A program made the position numbers and the translations under genes. A stretch of 50,595 bases of DNA from Bacteroidota bacterium (lineage in GTDB: Bacteria; Bacteroidota; Bacteroidia; Flavobacteriales; Weeksellaceae): positions 1-50,595 of the forward strand of contig JAEWIR010000024.1 in NCBI GenBank assembly GCA_023386965.1. Reading direction: 5' to 3'. Of the stretch, positions 15,736 through 23,939 are shown piece after piece; positions within the stretch are counted from its first letter, which is position 1, and each line of letters begins with the position of its first letter. The notes under the pieces are model-generated. The model searched no databases and was not told where the DNA came from. It saw only the letters and a program-made list of their open reading frames with translations.

Positions 15736-16128
15736 ATGGAAACCATCTTAGTCCTTATATATACCACTGGCAGTTTACCGCAAACCAAAGCCTACAGTTA
15801 CACCATTAATTTTTATAATGATTCCACGGCGTCCATAAAGATTTTCAGGGGCTATGATGATTCACCGGCATATACCGACTCCACTACGTATGACAGGAGT
15901 GCTTTGGACCAGGCAATACAAGACCTGTCAAGCCTGCCGGAGTCGCCATCATGGGCTGTAGTCGCAGGCTCGGAACGTAGAGAGATTATCTACCTGGATG
16001 GCGAGCGGACCCTCCGGAGGGTCATCACACATCAGACTCCTGAAGACCTTAGAATATTTGAGCAACTGCTTCTTCTTTATGATGATGATTTCCATTTCCT
16101 GCTAAGCAATCAAACCCAAAAACCGTAA
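15736..16128 (+). CDS. Hypothetical protein
   Basis: Unrecognised protein of 130 residues. It begins METILVLIYTTGSLPQTKAYSYTINFYNDSTASIKIFRGYDDSP and continues with an acidic helix-rich second half (EDLRIFEQLLLLYDDDFHFLL). There is no TM segment, cysteine or signal peptide. The strand-like first half resembles small beta-sheet proteins but no family was recognised. It is flanked by minus-strand genes and has its own -7 box, supporting a real single-gene unit. Confidence 0.6.
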   Translation: METILVLIYTTGSLPQTKAYSYTINFYNDSTASIKIFRGYDDSPAYTDSTTYDRSALDQAIQDLSSLPESPSWAVVAGSERREIIYLDGERTLRRVITHQTPEDLRIFEQLLLLYDDDFHFLLSNQTQKP

Positions 16129-16204
16129 AAACAGCGTTACATGCAGCATCACATGATCCATCTGAAATACCTGTAGACACTTCATGAAGAAATCCAGATG
16201 GGTA

Positions 16205-16236
16205 ACAAAAAAAGACACCGGCCGCGCGTTGTCTTT
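16205..16236 (-). terminator. Terminator of purA
   Basis: On the minus strand AAAGACA/TGTCTTT (plus 16211-16217, 16230-16236) with a GC-rich inner part forms a hairpin followed by seven T. It lies 20 bases after the purA stop. Confidence 0.8.
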
Positions 16237-16256
16237 AGTCAGACATCATTAATCCA

Positions 16257-17543
16257 TTAAAAAAGTTCCTTCCGGATAATGTTCTGGCTTCTTTCCGGTC
16301 CTACGGAAACAAGATAAACGTTGATACCCAGATATTCCTCTATAAATTCTATGTATTTTTTTGCATTTGCAGGTAATTCATCATAACTGCGGGCATGGGT
16401 GATATCTTCCGTCCATCCCTCCAATTCTTTATAGACAGGCTCGTAGTTGTACAGTTTAGTGGTGGATGAGGTAAAGTAATCGATGATCTTTCCGTCCTCT
16501 GTTTTGTACTGTGTAGCCACTTTAAGTGTTGGGATTCCCGATAATACATCCAATTTGGTGATCACCAGGTTATTGATTCCGTTGATCATTGTTGCATGTT
16601 TAAGGGATACAAGATCCAGCCAGCCCGTCCTTCTTGGCCTTCCCGTAGTCGCACCATATTCATGACCCACCTTACGGATCTCTTCGCCCAACTCGTTATC
16701 CAACTCAGTTGGAAATGGCCCGTGACCAACGCGGGTTGTGTACGCTTTGGCTACACCGATAAGATTCTGCAGGCTCGTTGGCGGCACACCGGCACCGGTA
16801 CACACTCCACCTGTTGACGGTGAAGAAGATGTTACGTACGGATAGGTACCAAAATCAATATCAAGCATCAAAGCCTGAGCGCCTTCAAAAAGTATATTTT
16901 TTCCGTCCTTGATGGCCTGATTCAGCTCCACTTCTGTATCAACGATACGGTCTTTCAGTTTTTCGCCTATTTCCAGGAACTCATTATAGATTTCATCCAC
17001 ATTAAGCGTAGGCTTATTGAAATACTTCTCAAAAAGGCTGTTCTTGCTCTTCAGGTTTTTCTCAATCTTCTCACGCAGCACTTCAGGATTCAGTAGGTCA
17101 ACCATGCGGATTCCCGCCCTGGCAATCTTGTCTTCGTAACACGGACCAATACCTTTCTTAGTGGTCCCAATTTGTGTTCCGTCCTCTTCTTCCTCACGGT
17201 AAGTATCCAGTAATATATGATATGGCATGATTACGTGTGCCCGGCGGCTGATGAAAACATGATCTGTCCTCATCCCTTTGGCTTCCAGCTGGCCAATCTC
17301 CTTCATAAAGGCCTTAGGGTTTACCACCACGCCATTGGCAATGATGCATTTTCCACGGCACTGTAAAACTCCGGAGGGCAACAGGTGAAGTACAAATTTC
17401 TCTTCGCCGGCGTATACCGTATGACCCGCATTGTCGCCACCCTGAAAACGTACGACATAATCTGATTTTGCGGAAAGCACATCCGTTATTTTTCCTTTGC
17501 CTTCATCTCCATACTGAAGACCAACAACCACGTAAGTTGACAT
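16257..17543 (-). CDS. purA: Adenylosuccinate synthase
   Basis: GTP-dependent enzyme of 428 residues joining IMP and aspartate on the route to AMP. The N terminus VVVGLQYGDEGKGKITDVLS holds the GTP loop and catalytic Asp. The block QFGDNAGHTVY appears here as RFQGGDNAGHTVYAG, followed by GTTKKGIGPCYEDK and TRVGHGPFPTEL. The length is normal. It stands alone between its own promoter and terminator, next to the divergent purine-salvage gene hpt. Confidence 0.97.
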   Translation of the reverse strand: MSTYVVVGLQYGDEGKGKITDVLSAKSDYVVRFQGGDNAGHTVYAGEEKFVLHLLPSGVLQCRGKCIIANGVVVNPKAFMKEIGQLEAKGMRTDHVFISRRAHVIMPYHILLDTYREEEEDGTQIGTTKKGIGPCYEDKIARAGIRMVDLLNPEVLREKIEKNLKSKNSLFEKYFNKPTLNVDEIYNEFLEIGEKLKDRIVDTEVELNQAIKDGKNILFEGAQALMLDIDFGTYPYVTSSSPSTGGVCTGAGVPPTSLQNLIGVAKAYTTRVGHGPFPTELDNELGEEIRKVGHEYGATTGRPRRTGWLDLVSLKHATMINGINNLVITKLDVLSGIPTLKVATQYKTEDGKIIDYFTSSTTKLYNYEPVYKELEGWTEDITHARSYDELPANAKKYIEFIEEYLGINVYLVSVGPERSQNIIRKELF

Positions 17544-17566
17544 ATTTTACTGTTTTTAGATTCGCG

Positions 17567-17598
17567 CAAAGTTACTTTTAATATAAGATTCAGACAAA
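17567..17598 (-). promoter_or_regulatory. Bacteroidetes-type promoter of purA
   Basis: On the minus strand TTTG (17598-17595) precedes TAACTTTG (17574-17567) by exactly 20 bases. The -7 box ends 23 bases before the purA ATG. This is one of the best promoter matches in the window. Confidence 0.75.
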
Positions 17599-17676
17599 GT
17601 TTGCCGGAAAAATCTTGGCTGCTGGGTAATATTTTAGTGGCTGAATGACCTTAAAAACTTTTCCGATAAAAATGCT

Positions 17677-17684
17677 TAAATTTG
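17677..17684 (+). promoter_or_regulatory. Putative -7 box of hpt
   Basis: TAAATTTG matches TAnnTTTG. It overlaps an in-frame TTG at 17682 and so rules out that codon as start; the ATG at 17703 lies 18 bases beyond. Confidence 0.55.
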
Positions 17685-17702
17685 CGGTCTTCAAAACAGC
17701 GT

Positions 17703-18257
17703 ATGGAATCCATTAAAATTCATGACAAGACTTTCGTTCCTTATTTAAAGGATGCTGAAATACAGGAAATTGTAAAGGCGACCGCCTTAAAGATCTATGA
17801 AGATTACAAGGACGAAGTTCCGGTTTTCATTGGCGTACTGAACGGTGTAGTTATGTTTTTTTCCGATTTGCTGAAACACTATCCGGGACCCTGCGAAATC
17901 GCGTTTATACAGATGAGTTCCTATGTTGGGACACAGTCCACCGGGATCGTTTACCAGAAAATGGAACTAACCAAAGAAATAAAGGACAGACATATTATTC
18001 TGGTTGAAGACATTGTGGACACCGGCAACACCGTAGAAAGCCTCTTCCGGTATTTCAATGAAACCCAGCGTCCAAAATCCGTGAAACTGGCTTCTTTCCT
18101 GCTGAAACCCGAAGTTTATAAGAAGGATTTCAAACTGGATTATATAGGTAAAGAAATTCCGAACAAGTTTGTCCTGGGTTACGGTCTGGATTATGATGAA
18201 CTTGGCCGCAACCTTAAGGACCTTTACCAGCTCGAAGAAGGCCAGATCAACCACTAA
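17703..18257 (+). CDS. hpt: Hypoxanthine phosphoribosyltransferase
   Basis: Purine-salvage enzyme of 184 residues from the ATG at 17703, chosen because the upstream TTG lies inside the promoter. The PRPP-binding motif is IILVEDIVDTGNTVESL at about residues 94-110. Other family blocks are VFIGVLNGVVMFFSDLL and LDYIGKEIPNKFVLGYGLDYDE. It makes IMP or GMP from hypoxanthine or guanine. The adk gene follows 42 bases later, forming a purine nucleotide pair. Confidence 0.95.
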   Translation: MESIKIHDKTFVPYLKDAEIQEIVKATALKIYEDYKDEVPVFIGVLNGVVMFFSDLLKHYPGPCEIAFIQMSSYVGTQSTGIVYQKMELTKEIKDRHIILVEDIVDTGNTVESLFRYFNETQRPKSVKLASFLLKPEVYKKDFKLDYIGKEIPNKFVLGYGLDYDELGRNLKDLYQLEEGQINH

Positions 18258-18299
18258 CCATCCGCCAGAGCGGAACTCTTCCATAACAAACAACTATTC

Positions 18300-18878
18300 A
18301 TGATCAACATCGTATTATTTGGTCCTCCGGGCAGCGGAAAAGGCACACAGGCGCAGAACCTGATTGAGAAATTTAACCTGAAGCAGATTTCCACAGGCGA
18401 CCTGTTCCGCTACAATATTAAAAATGAAACCGAACTGGGCAAACTGGCAAAATCCTATATCGACAAGGGAGAACTCGTACCCGATCAGGTAACTACAGAT
18501 ATGCTTACGGAGGAAGTTAAAAAACCAACCGACACCAACGGCTTTATCTTTGATGGTTACCCAAGAACTGTAAACCAGACCGTAGCACTGGAGGAAATTG
18601 TAAAGAAAGAGCTGAATTCAGAGATTTCTGTTTGCCTTTCTCTGGTAGTTGAAGATGAGATCCTTGTAAACCGCTTACTTAAAAGAGGAGAAACCAGTGG
18701 CCGCTCCGACGATTCGAATGAGGAAATCATCCGAACCAGGATTCAGGAATACTACAGCAAAACTGCTGAGGTAGCTGAACTGTATAAGAAGCAGAATAAA
18801 TATGTAGAAATAAACGGCGTAGGCGAAATAGACGAGATTTCGGAAATGCTGTACGCTGAAGTGGAAAAAATAAAATAG
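18300..18878 (+). CDS. adk: Adenylate kinase
   Basis: Interconverts AMP, ADP and ATP; 192 residues. The P-loop is LFGPPGSGKGT (residues 6-16). STGDLFRYNI and FDGYPRTVNQ are the AMP-binding blocks. The LID segment is short (KRGETSGRSDDSNEEIIRTR), with no zinc cysteines, so this is the short-form enzyme. It lies between hpt and obgE on the same strand. Confidence 0.97.
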   Translation: MINIVLFGPPGSGKGTQAQNLIEKFNLKQISTGDLFRYNIKNETELGKLAKSYIDKGELVPDQVTTDMLTEEVKKPTDTNGFIFDGYPRTVNQTVALEEIVKKELNSEISVCLSLVVEDEILVNRLLKRGETSGRSDDSNEEIIRTRIQEYYSKTAEVAELYKKQNKYVEINGVGEIDEISEMLYAEVEKIK

Positions 18879-18969
18879 GATGCAGGTGCCGGGATTTAGG
18901 ATGCAGCATGCCTATCCAAAGAAATCCAGACCGTAAACTAAATCTTAACCTCAACCCTAAAAACACGAT

Positions 18970-19953
18970 ATGTCAAATTTTGTAGATTACGTAAAAATTC
19001 ACTGTAAATCCGGACACGGAGGTGCAGGCTCGGCGCACCTTCGCCGCGAAAAATATATTCCCAAAGGCGGTCCCGACGGTGGCGACGGTGGTCGCGGGGG
19101 ACACGTGATCATGAAAGGCGACGCACATGAGTGGACGCTCCTGCCACTGCGGTTTACGCGCCATATAAAGGCGGAACGCGGACATAACGGTGCAAAAAAC
19201 CAGCTTACCGGCGCTTATGGCGAAGATGTATATATTAAAGTACCGTTGGGAACCATTGCTAAAAATGAGGAAGGCGAAGTAATTGCCGAAATCATGGAGG
19301 ACGGCCAGGAAATCATCCTCATGCATGGCGGAAAAGGGGGTTTGGGTAACGAGCACTTTAAATCTTCTACCAACCAGACGCCGCGCTACGCCCAGCCAGG
19401 TATGCCCGGTGAGGAAGGTTATATCACTTTCGAACTAAAAATTCTGGCAGATGTAGGTCTGGTAGGCTTCCCCAATGCCGGCAAATCCACGCTGCTGGCC
19501 GCAGTTTCGGCCGCCAAGCCAAAAATCGCAGACTATGCCTTCACCACACTGACTCCCAACTTAGGCATCGTGGATTACAGGAATTACAAATCATTTGTGA
19601 TGGCTGACATCCCGGGGATTATAGAGGGTGCCGCAGAAGGTAAAGGATTGGGACACCGTTTCCTGAGACATATTGAAAGGAATTCTATCCTGCTGTTTTT
19701 AATTCCGGCGGATTCTGAAAGCCATTATAAGGAATTTGAAATCCTGGAAAACGAACTGAAAAGATACAATCCCGAACTTTTGGAGAAGGATTATATCCTG
19801 GCAATTTCCAAAGCTGACTTACTGGACGAGGAACTTAAGGATGAAATCTCAAAGGAGTTTCCGGAAAACCGCAAACCGGTATTTTTCTCAAGTGTCACTC
19901 AGGAAGGCCTTATGGAGCTCAAGGATGTGATTTGGAAGAAGCTGCATGGATAA
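18970..19953 (+). CDS. obgE: GTPase Obg/CgtA
   Basis: Ribosome-assembly GTPase of 327 residues. The glycine-rich Obg fold covers residues 1-158 (HCKSGHGGAGSAHLRREKYIPKGGPDGGDGGRGG). The G domain starts with GFPNAGKST, then TTLTPNLG, DIPGIIEGA (G3) and SKADLL (G4). No C-terminal OCT domain is present, as in many members. It ends the hpt-adk-obgE run at a strong terminator. Confidence 0.97.
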   Translation: MSNFVDYVKIHCKSGHGGAGSAHLRREKYIPKGGPDGGDGGRGGHVIMKGDAHEWTLLPLRFTRHIKAERGHNGAKNQLTGAYGEDVYIKVPLGTIAKNEEGEVIAEIMEDGQEIILMHGGKGGLGNEHFKSSTNQTPRYAQPGMPGEEGYITFELKILADVGLVGFPNAGKSTLLAAVSAAKPKIADYAFTTLTPNLGIVDYRNYKSFVMADIPGIIEGAAEGKGLGHRFLRHIERNSILLFLIPADSESHYKEFEILENELKRYNPELLEKDYILAISKADLLDEELKDEISKEFPENRKPVFFSSVTQEGLMELKDVIWKKLHG

Positions 19954-19970
19954 CTGAACAAAAATAAACA

Positions 19971-20001
19971 ACAGACCTGATTTTCGGGTCTGTTTTTTTT
20001 T
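19971..20001 (+). terminator. Terminator after obgE
   Basis: ACAGACC (19971-19977) pairs with GGTCTGT (19986-19992) and is followed by a long T run. It lies 17 bases after the obgE stop. Confidence 0.9.
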
Positions 20002-20186
20002 GACAAATAATGCAAGGGTCAAATTCCCTACTAATCTTCGTTAGTATGCCAGGAAGATATACTCAATGGAGTAGCTGAAGGCATCCGCCTTAGCGTCCCG
20101 GTTGTGTCAAGTTAATAGAGGAGCAACGCCGATATTTACCAGTAATATTTTGGAACAGTAATTGTGCGCACCCAGAAAAATTCCCC

Positions 20187-20675
20187 ATGAAATACATGTT
20201 CCTTTTACTTAGTGCCGCGCTATTAATGGCCTGTACCGCACAGAATAAATCAGAATACGCAACTGTTGAATATGAGGCCGGCGCCTGCTTTGGCTTCTGC
20301 CCTATCTTTAAGATGACCATCAATCCGGACCGGACTGCTGTGCTGGAAGCAGAACATTTTAACTTTTCTGACGGACGGTCCAAAGATGAATTCTCCAGGC
20401 CACGGGAAGGTACTTTTAAAGGCAACATTAAAGAAGAAGACTACCGCAAACTAGTAGAAATGTTGAACGCGCTGAAACCAAAAACGCTAAAAGATAAATA
20501 CGGCAGCCGGAATGTTACCGACTTGCCTACCTCCTACCTGCGTCTCAGTTTTAAGGATGGAACTTCTAAAACAGTTGAAGACTACGGCAAGCAGGGCACA
20601 CCGGATTTGGAGAAACTTTACCGTTACTTTGAGGACTTAAGACACAACCAAGACTGGCAAAAAGTTTCTGATTAG
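20187..20675 (+). CDS. DUF6438 lipoprotein
   Basis: Protein of 162 residues with a lipoprotein signal (MKYMFLLLSAALLMAC, C16). The DUF6438 hallmark is AGACFGFCPIFKMTINPDRTA, where two close cysteines may form a disulfide. The rest (EEDYRKLVEMLNALKPKTLKDKY, TSYLRLSFKDGTSKTVEDYG) is typical of the family. The function is unknown. It has no close operon partner. Confidence 0.85.
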   Translation: MKYMFLLLSAALLMACTAQNKSEYATVEYEAGACFGFCPIFKMTINPDRTAVLEAEHFNFSDGRSKDEFSRPREGTFKGNIKEEDYRKLVEMLNALKPKTLKDKYGSRNVTDLPTSYLRLSFKDGTSKTVEDYGKQGTPDLEKLYRYFEDLRHNQDWQKVSD

Positions 20676-20678
20676 GCA

Positions 20679-20713
20679 TTTGCACCATTGCAGCAAATAA
20701 AAACGTATCTTTG
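20679..20713 (+). promoter_or_regulatory. Promoter of the RhlE-like helicase gene
   Basis: TATCTTTG at 20706-20713 is an exact TAnnTTTG box. TTTG at 20679-20682 (gap 23) or TTG at 20688-20690 (gap 15) could be the -33 element. The start would be near 20719, leaving a leader of about 75 bases before the ATG. Confidence 0.55.
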
Positions 20714-20793
20714 CAGCCTATTTCGCGGCATTCTAAGCCATTTCGTAATTCGTTTTACAAAAGATTCTGTTTTATTTATTGAGGACAGGATGA

Positions 20794-22098
20794 ATGAAGA
20801 AGCATAAAGCTTCGTCCGCACTAATTTTAAAACAGGACAAAATTTTGTTATTTACAGACTTAAATTTAATTAAGCCCATACTCGATGCGCTTAAGCAGGA
20901 AGGTTATGAAAAACCAACTCCAATTCAAGAACAGGCCATTCCCGAAATCCTGAAAGGCCGTGACCTGCTGGGAACCGCGCAAACCGGAACCGGGAAAACT
21001 GCAGCCTTTGCGATCCCTATCCTGCAGAATCTTACGGAAAAAAACATCCGTAACAACCAGATTAAGGCACTGATCCTCACACCTACACGTGAACTGGCCA
21101 TTCAGATTGAAGAAAGCTTCAATGCCTACGGACGTAACCTGAAACTGAGAAACCTTGTGGTTTTCGGTGGCGTTAAGCAGGGTGCTCAGGAGCAGTCGCT
21201 GAAGAGAGGTGTAGACATATTGGTTGCTACGCCGGGCAGATTGCTGGATTTCATCTCTCAGGGTATTATCTCACTGAAACAGCTGGAAATCTTTGTACTG
21301 GACGAAGCCGACAGAATGCTGGACATGGGCTTTGTGCACGACGTTAAGAAAATCGTGAAGATGCTTCCGGAGAAAAGACAGACCCTGTTTTTCTCGGCAA
21401 CGTTCCCGGATGAGATCAAGAATTTGGCTAATTCCATACTGAACAACCCGGTGAAGGTAGCTGTAGCTCCGGTATCTGCCACGGCAGACACCATACAGCA
21501 GAAGGTTTATTTCGTTGAGAAGGAAGACAAACTGGAACTGCTGACACACATCCTTAAAAACGACATCAGAGAATCTGTACTTGTGTTCTCAAGAACCAAG
21601 CATGGTGCCGATAAAATCGCCAGAAAACTTCAGTCTCATAAGATTTCAGCAGAAGCCATTCACGGTAACAAGTCGCAGAATGCAAGGCAGAACGCACTTA
21701 CTAACTTTAAGTCCGGAAAAACAAGGATTTTGGTGGCTACAGATATTGCCGCCAGAGGAATTGATATTGATGAACTGAAGTATGTTGTTAATTTTGAACT
21801 TTCTGATGTTTCCGAAACCTACGTTCACCGTATCGGCAGAACGGGAAGAGCCGGCGCCGAGGGACAGTCCATTTCTTTTGTGGACGGTCTGGACCTGCTG
21901 AACCTGAAGAATACTGAAAAACTGATCGGCAAAAAAATTCCGGTAGAGCGCGACCATCCTTTCCATACGGACAGTTTGGTACCGCAAAAAAGGGATTCCA
22001 ACAACAAACCTTTTACTCCCAGGCCGAAACCACAGGCCAAAGAAAATATCGGGTATAAGAAACCGCACAACAAAAGTAATTTCTCCAGAAACAAATAA
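20794..22098 (+). CDS. rhlE: DEAD-box RNA helicase, RhlE-like
   Basis: ATP-dependent RNA helicase of 434 residues. The Q motif is KPTPIQEQAIP. Motif I is AQTGTGKT, motif Ib TPGR, motif II VLDEADRMLD, motif III SATF, and motif VI HRIGRTGR. The C terminus is basic and disordered (PRPKPQAKENIGYKKPHNKSNFSRNK). The first 17 residues (MKKHKASSALILKQDKI) look atypical. A TTG at 20845 would start just before LFTDLNLIKPIL, where relatives begin, so the true start may be there. Roles are likely in ribosome assembly or cold adaptation. Confidence 0.93.
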   Translation: MKKHKASSALILKQDKILLFTDLNLIKPILDALKQEGYEKPTPIQEQAIPEILKGRDLLGTAQTGTGKTAAFAIPILQNLTEKNIRNNQIKALILTPTRELAIQIEESFNAYGRNLKLRNLVVFGGVKQGAQEQSLKRGVDILVATPGRLLDFISQGIISLKQLEIFVLDEADRMLDMGFVHDVKKIVKMLPEKRQTLFFSATFPDEIKNLANSILNNPVKVAVAPVSATADTIQQKVYFVEKEDKLELLTHILKNDIRESVLVFSRTKHGADKIARKLQSHKISAEAIHGNKSQNARQNALTNFKSGKTRILVATDIAARGIDIDELKYVVNFELSDVSETYVHRIGRTGRAGAEGQSISFVDGLDLLNLKNTEKLIGKKIPVERDHPFHTDSLVPQKRDSNNKPFTPRPKPQAKENIGYKKPHNKSNFSRNK

Positions 22099-22118
22099 AA
22101 TTTCTGCTGACGAATGAC

Positions 22119-22147
22119 AAAGCCTTTCCGAACCGGAGAGGCTTTTT
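22119..22147 (+). terminator. Terminator after the RhlE-like gene
   Basis: AAAGCCT and AGGCTTT (22119-22125, 22138-22144), with an inner CCG/CGG pairing, form a hairpin followed by T. It sits between convergent genes and could serve both strands. Confidence 0.8.
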
Positions 22148-22166
22148 GTTTGCAAAACGCAGGATC

Positions 22167-22937
22167 CTATTTATTCTTGCCAAACAGCCTTAGTGCATTC
22201 TCCGTAGTCATACTGTCAATCTCAGAATAGTCTTTGCCGTAAACATCAACCAGTTTACCTATCACAAGGTCCAGATAGGAACTTTCATTTCTTTTGCCGC
22301 GGAAAGGTACTGGCGCCAGGTAGGGTGAGTCGGTTTCCAGTACGATCTTATCCAACGGAATTTCATGCAGGAACTGATCGATTTTGCCGTTTTTAAAGGT
22401 GACCACTCCACCGATTCCGAGCAGGAAGTTGAGGTCGACCGCGTGAAGTGCCTGCTCCAGCGTTCCGGAAAAGCAGTGGAAAATTCCGCGCAGTTTCGGA
22501 TGTTTTTTCCTTTCCAGCACCTCGAAAACCTCATCAAAGCTTTCGCGCGTATGGATAACGATGGGCAGATCGCGTTCAATGGCCCAGTCTATCTGCGTTT
22601 CAAAAGATTTCACCTGAATATCCAAAGTCGTTTTGTCCCAATAAAGGTCAATCCCGATCTCCCCGATGGCGGGAAAGTTTCGCTTATTCAGATAATCCTC
22701 TACAATTTTAAGTTCCTGCTCCCAGGTTTCAGGCTTTACATAACATGGGTGGAGACCCATCATCGAAACTATCCGGCCGGGGTATTCCTGTTCCAGCGCC
22801 AGCATCTTTTCATGGGTTTCGGAGTCAATAGCCGGAAGGTAAAACTGACTCACGCCCTTTGCGGCAGCGCGGTCAATCATTGCAGCACGGTCTTCGTCAA
22901 ATTCTTCGGAATACAGATGGGTATGGGTATCAATCAT
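22167..22937 (-). CDS. TatD-family metal-dependent hydrolase
   Basis: TIM-barrel nuclease or hydrolase of 256 residues. Metal ligands are visible in DTHTHLY at the N terminus, GEIGIDLYWD, VIHTRESF, GIFHCFSG and ETDSPYLAP. Family members are 3'-5' exonucleases or D-aminoacyl-tRNA deacylases. It lies 4 bases after the GSCFA gene and is likely cotranscribed. Confidence 0.95.
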   Translation of the reverse strand: MIDTHTHLYSEEFDEDRAAMIDRAAAKGVSQFYLPAIDSETHEKMLALEQEYPGRIVSMMGLHPCYVKPETWEQELKIVEDYLNKRNFPAIGEIGIDLYWDKTTLDIQVKSFETQIDWAIERDLPIVIHTRESFDEVFEVLERKKHPKLRGIFHCFSGTLEQALHAVDLNFLLGIGGVVTFKNGKIDQFLHEIPLDKIVLETDSPYLAPVPFRGKRNESSYLDLVIGKLVDVYGKDYSEIDSMTTENALRLFGKNK

Positions 22938-22941
22938 TTGG

Positions 22942-23919
22942 TTATTGTTGAGTAAATGCGTCCGGAAAAACCGGGTGTTTTACATAGGTTTGCTGCAGGG
23001 CAATCCTGCCTTTCAGATTCTCCAGGAATACCTGGTATTTTGGGTCTGTTTCATCTGAGGGCCGGTGCGCAAGTGCACGGCTGATCCTGAAGTTTTCTTC
23101 TACAAAATCCATGGTTTGGTCGCTGAAATACGCGCTTCCAAACTTCTCCCAGATATACTGGACTGCCATTTTGCCCGGATGTATCAGGTCGTCTTTGTAA
23201 AAACGGTAGTCCCGCAGGTCGTCCATCAGGATTTCATAAGCAGGCAAATAATGGCAGTCATCAAACTGCTGTATGACTTCATGTACCGCAGAAATAAGCC
23301 TGGCCTTACTAAGCGTATTTTCTTCCATGCCGTCCCTGGTATGCCTTACCGGAGAAACGGTGAACAGGATCTGCACACCTTCCGGACAAATGTCTTTCAA
23401 ATGGTTTACGGTTTCATACATCGCATCTTCAAGCTCCATATTGGAAAGCAGTCTTTTATTATAGAATTTTCCCGGAATTTTGTGGCAGTTGGCTACAAGT
23501 TTATTTTTTGGAAGAAACTCGTAGGCGAAGGAGGTCCCATAGGTAATGATCACCCATTTTGAATTCTGCAAAAATAAGTTACCCTCCTCTATCCCACGGT
23601 TAATAAGTTCGAGGGTCTGGTGGGCATAACGTGAATTGAATTTGGTATGATGGTCCAGCGAGATTACCTGATCGTCATAAGCCACCAGATCCTCCTGGTC
23701 GTAGAACGCTGAGTCGTGCAGCCTTTTCACAGCCGTATTAATGGAATAGGGATTAAAGATGGTACCAAAAGGATTGCTCAGCGTCTGTAGCTGACCCGTG
23801 GCCAAAAGCGAGGAAATCTCTTCGGAAAAGCAGGAGCCAATTGCAAAGACGCGGTCTTCGGGCTCCATCTTAACGGTTGAATCCTTTATATTGACCTCTG
23901 TTCTGAATTTCATAGACAA
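22942..23919 (-). CDS. GSCFA-domain protein
   Basis: Protein of 325 residues with the defining motif FAIGSCFSEEI at about residues 25-35, then NPFGTIFNPYSI and VIITYGTSFAYEF. C-terminal HPGKMAVQYIWEKF resembles the DxxH block of SGNH-type esterases. It is therefore probably a lipase or acyl-esterase-like enzyme acting in the cytoplasm; the substrate is unknown. A second in-frame ATG six bases in is equally possible as the start. Confidence 0.87.
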   Translation of the reverse strand: MSMKFRTEVNIKDSTVKMEPEDRVFAIGSCFSEEISSLLATGQLQTLSNPFGTIFNPYSINTAVKRLHDSAFYDQEDLVAYDDQVISLDHHTKFNSRYAHQTLELINRGIEEGNLFLQNSKWVIITYGTSFAYEFLPKNKLVANCHKIPGKFYNKRLLSNMELEDAMYETVNHLKDICPEGVQILFTVSPVRHTRDGMEENTLSKARLISAVHEVIQQFDDCHYLPAYEILMDDLRDYRFYKDDLIHPGKMAVQYIWEKFGSAYFSDQTMDFVEENFRISRALAHRPSDETDPKYQVFLENLKGRIALQQTYVKHPVFPDAFTQQ

Positions 23920-23939
23920 TGTAATGCGGAAAGGATGGG

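Noticed and set aside
17703..18878. hpt-adk gene fusion
   Set aside because: A stop codon and a 42-base gap separate the two frames, and each has its own complete N and C terminus.
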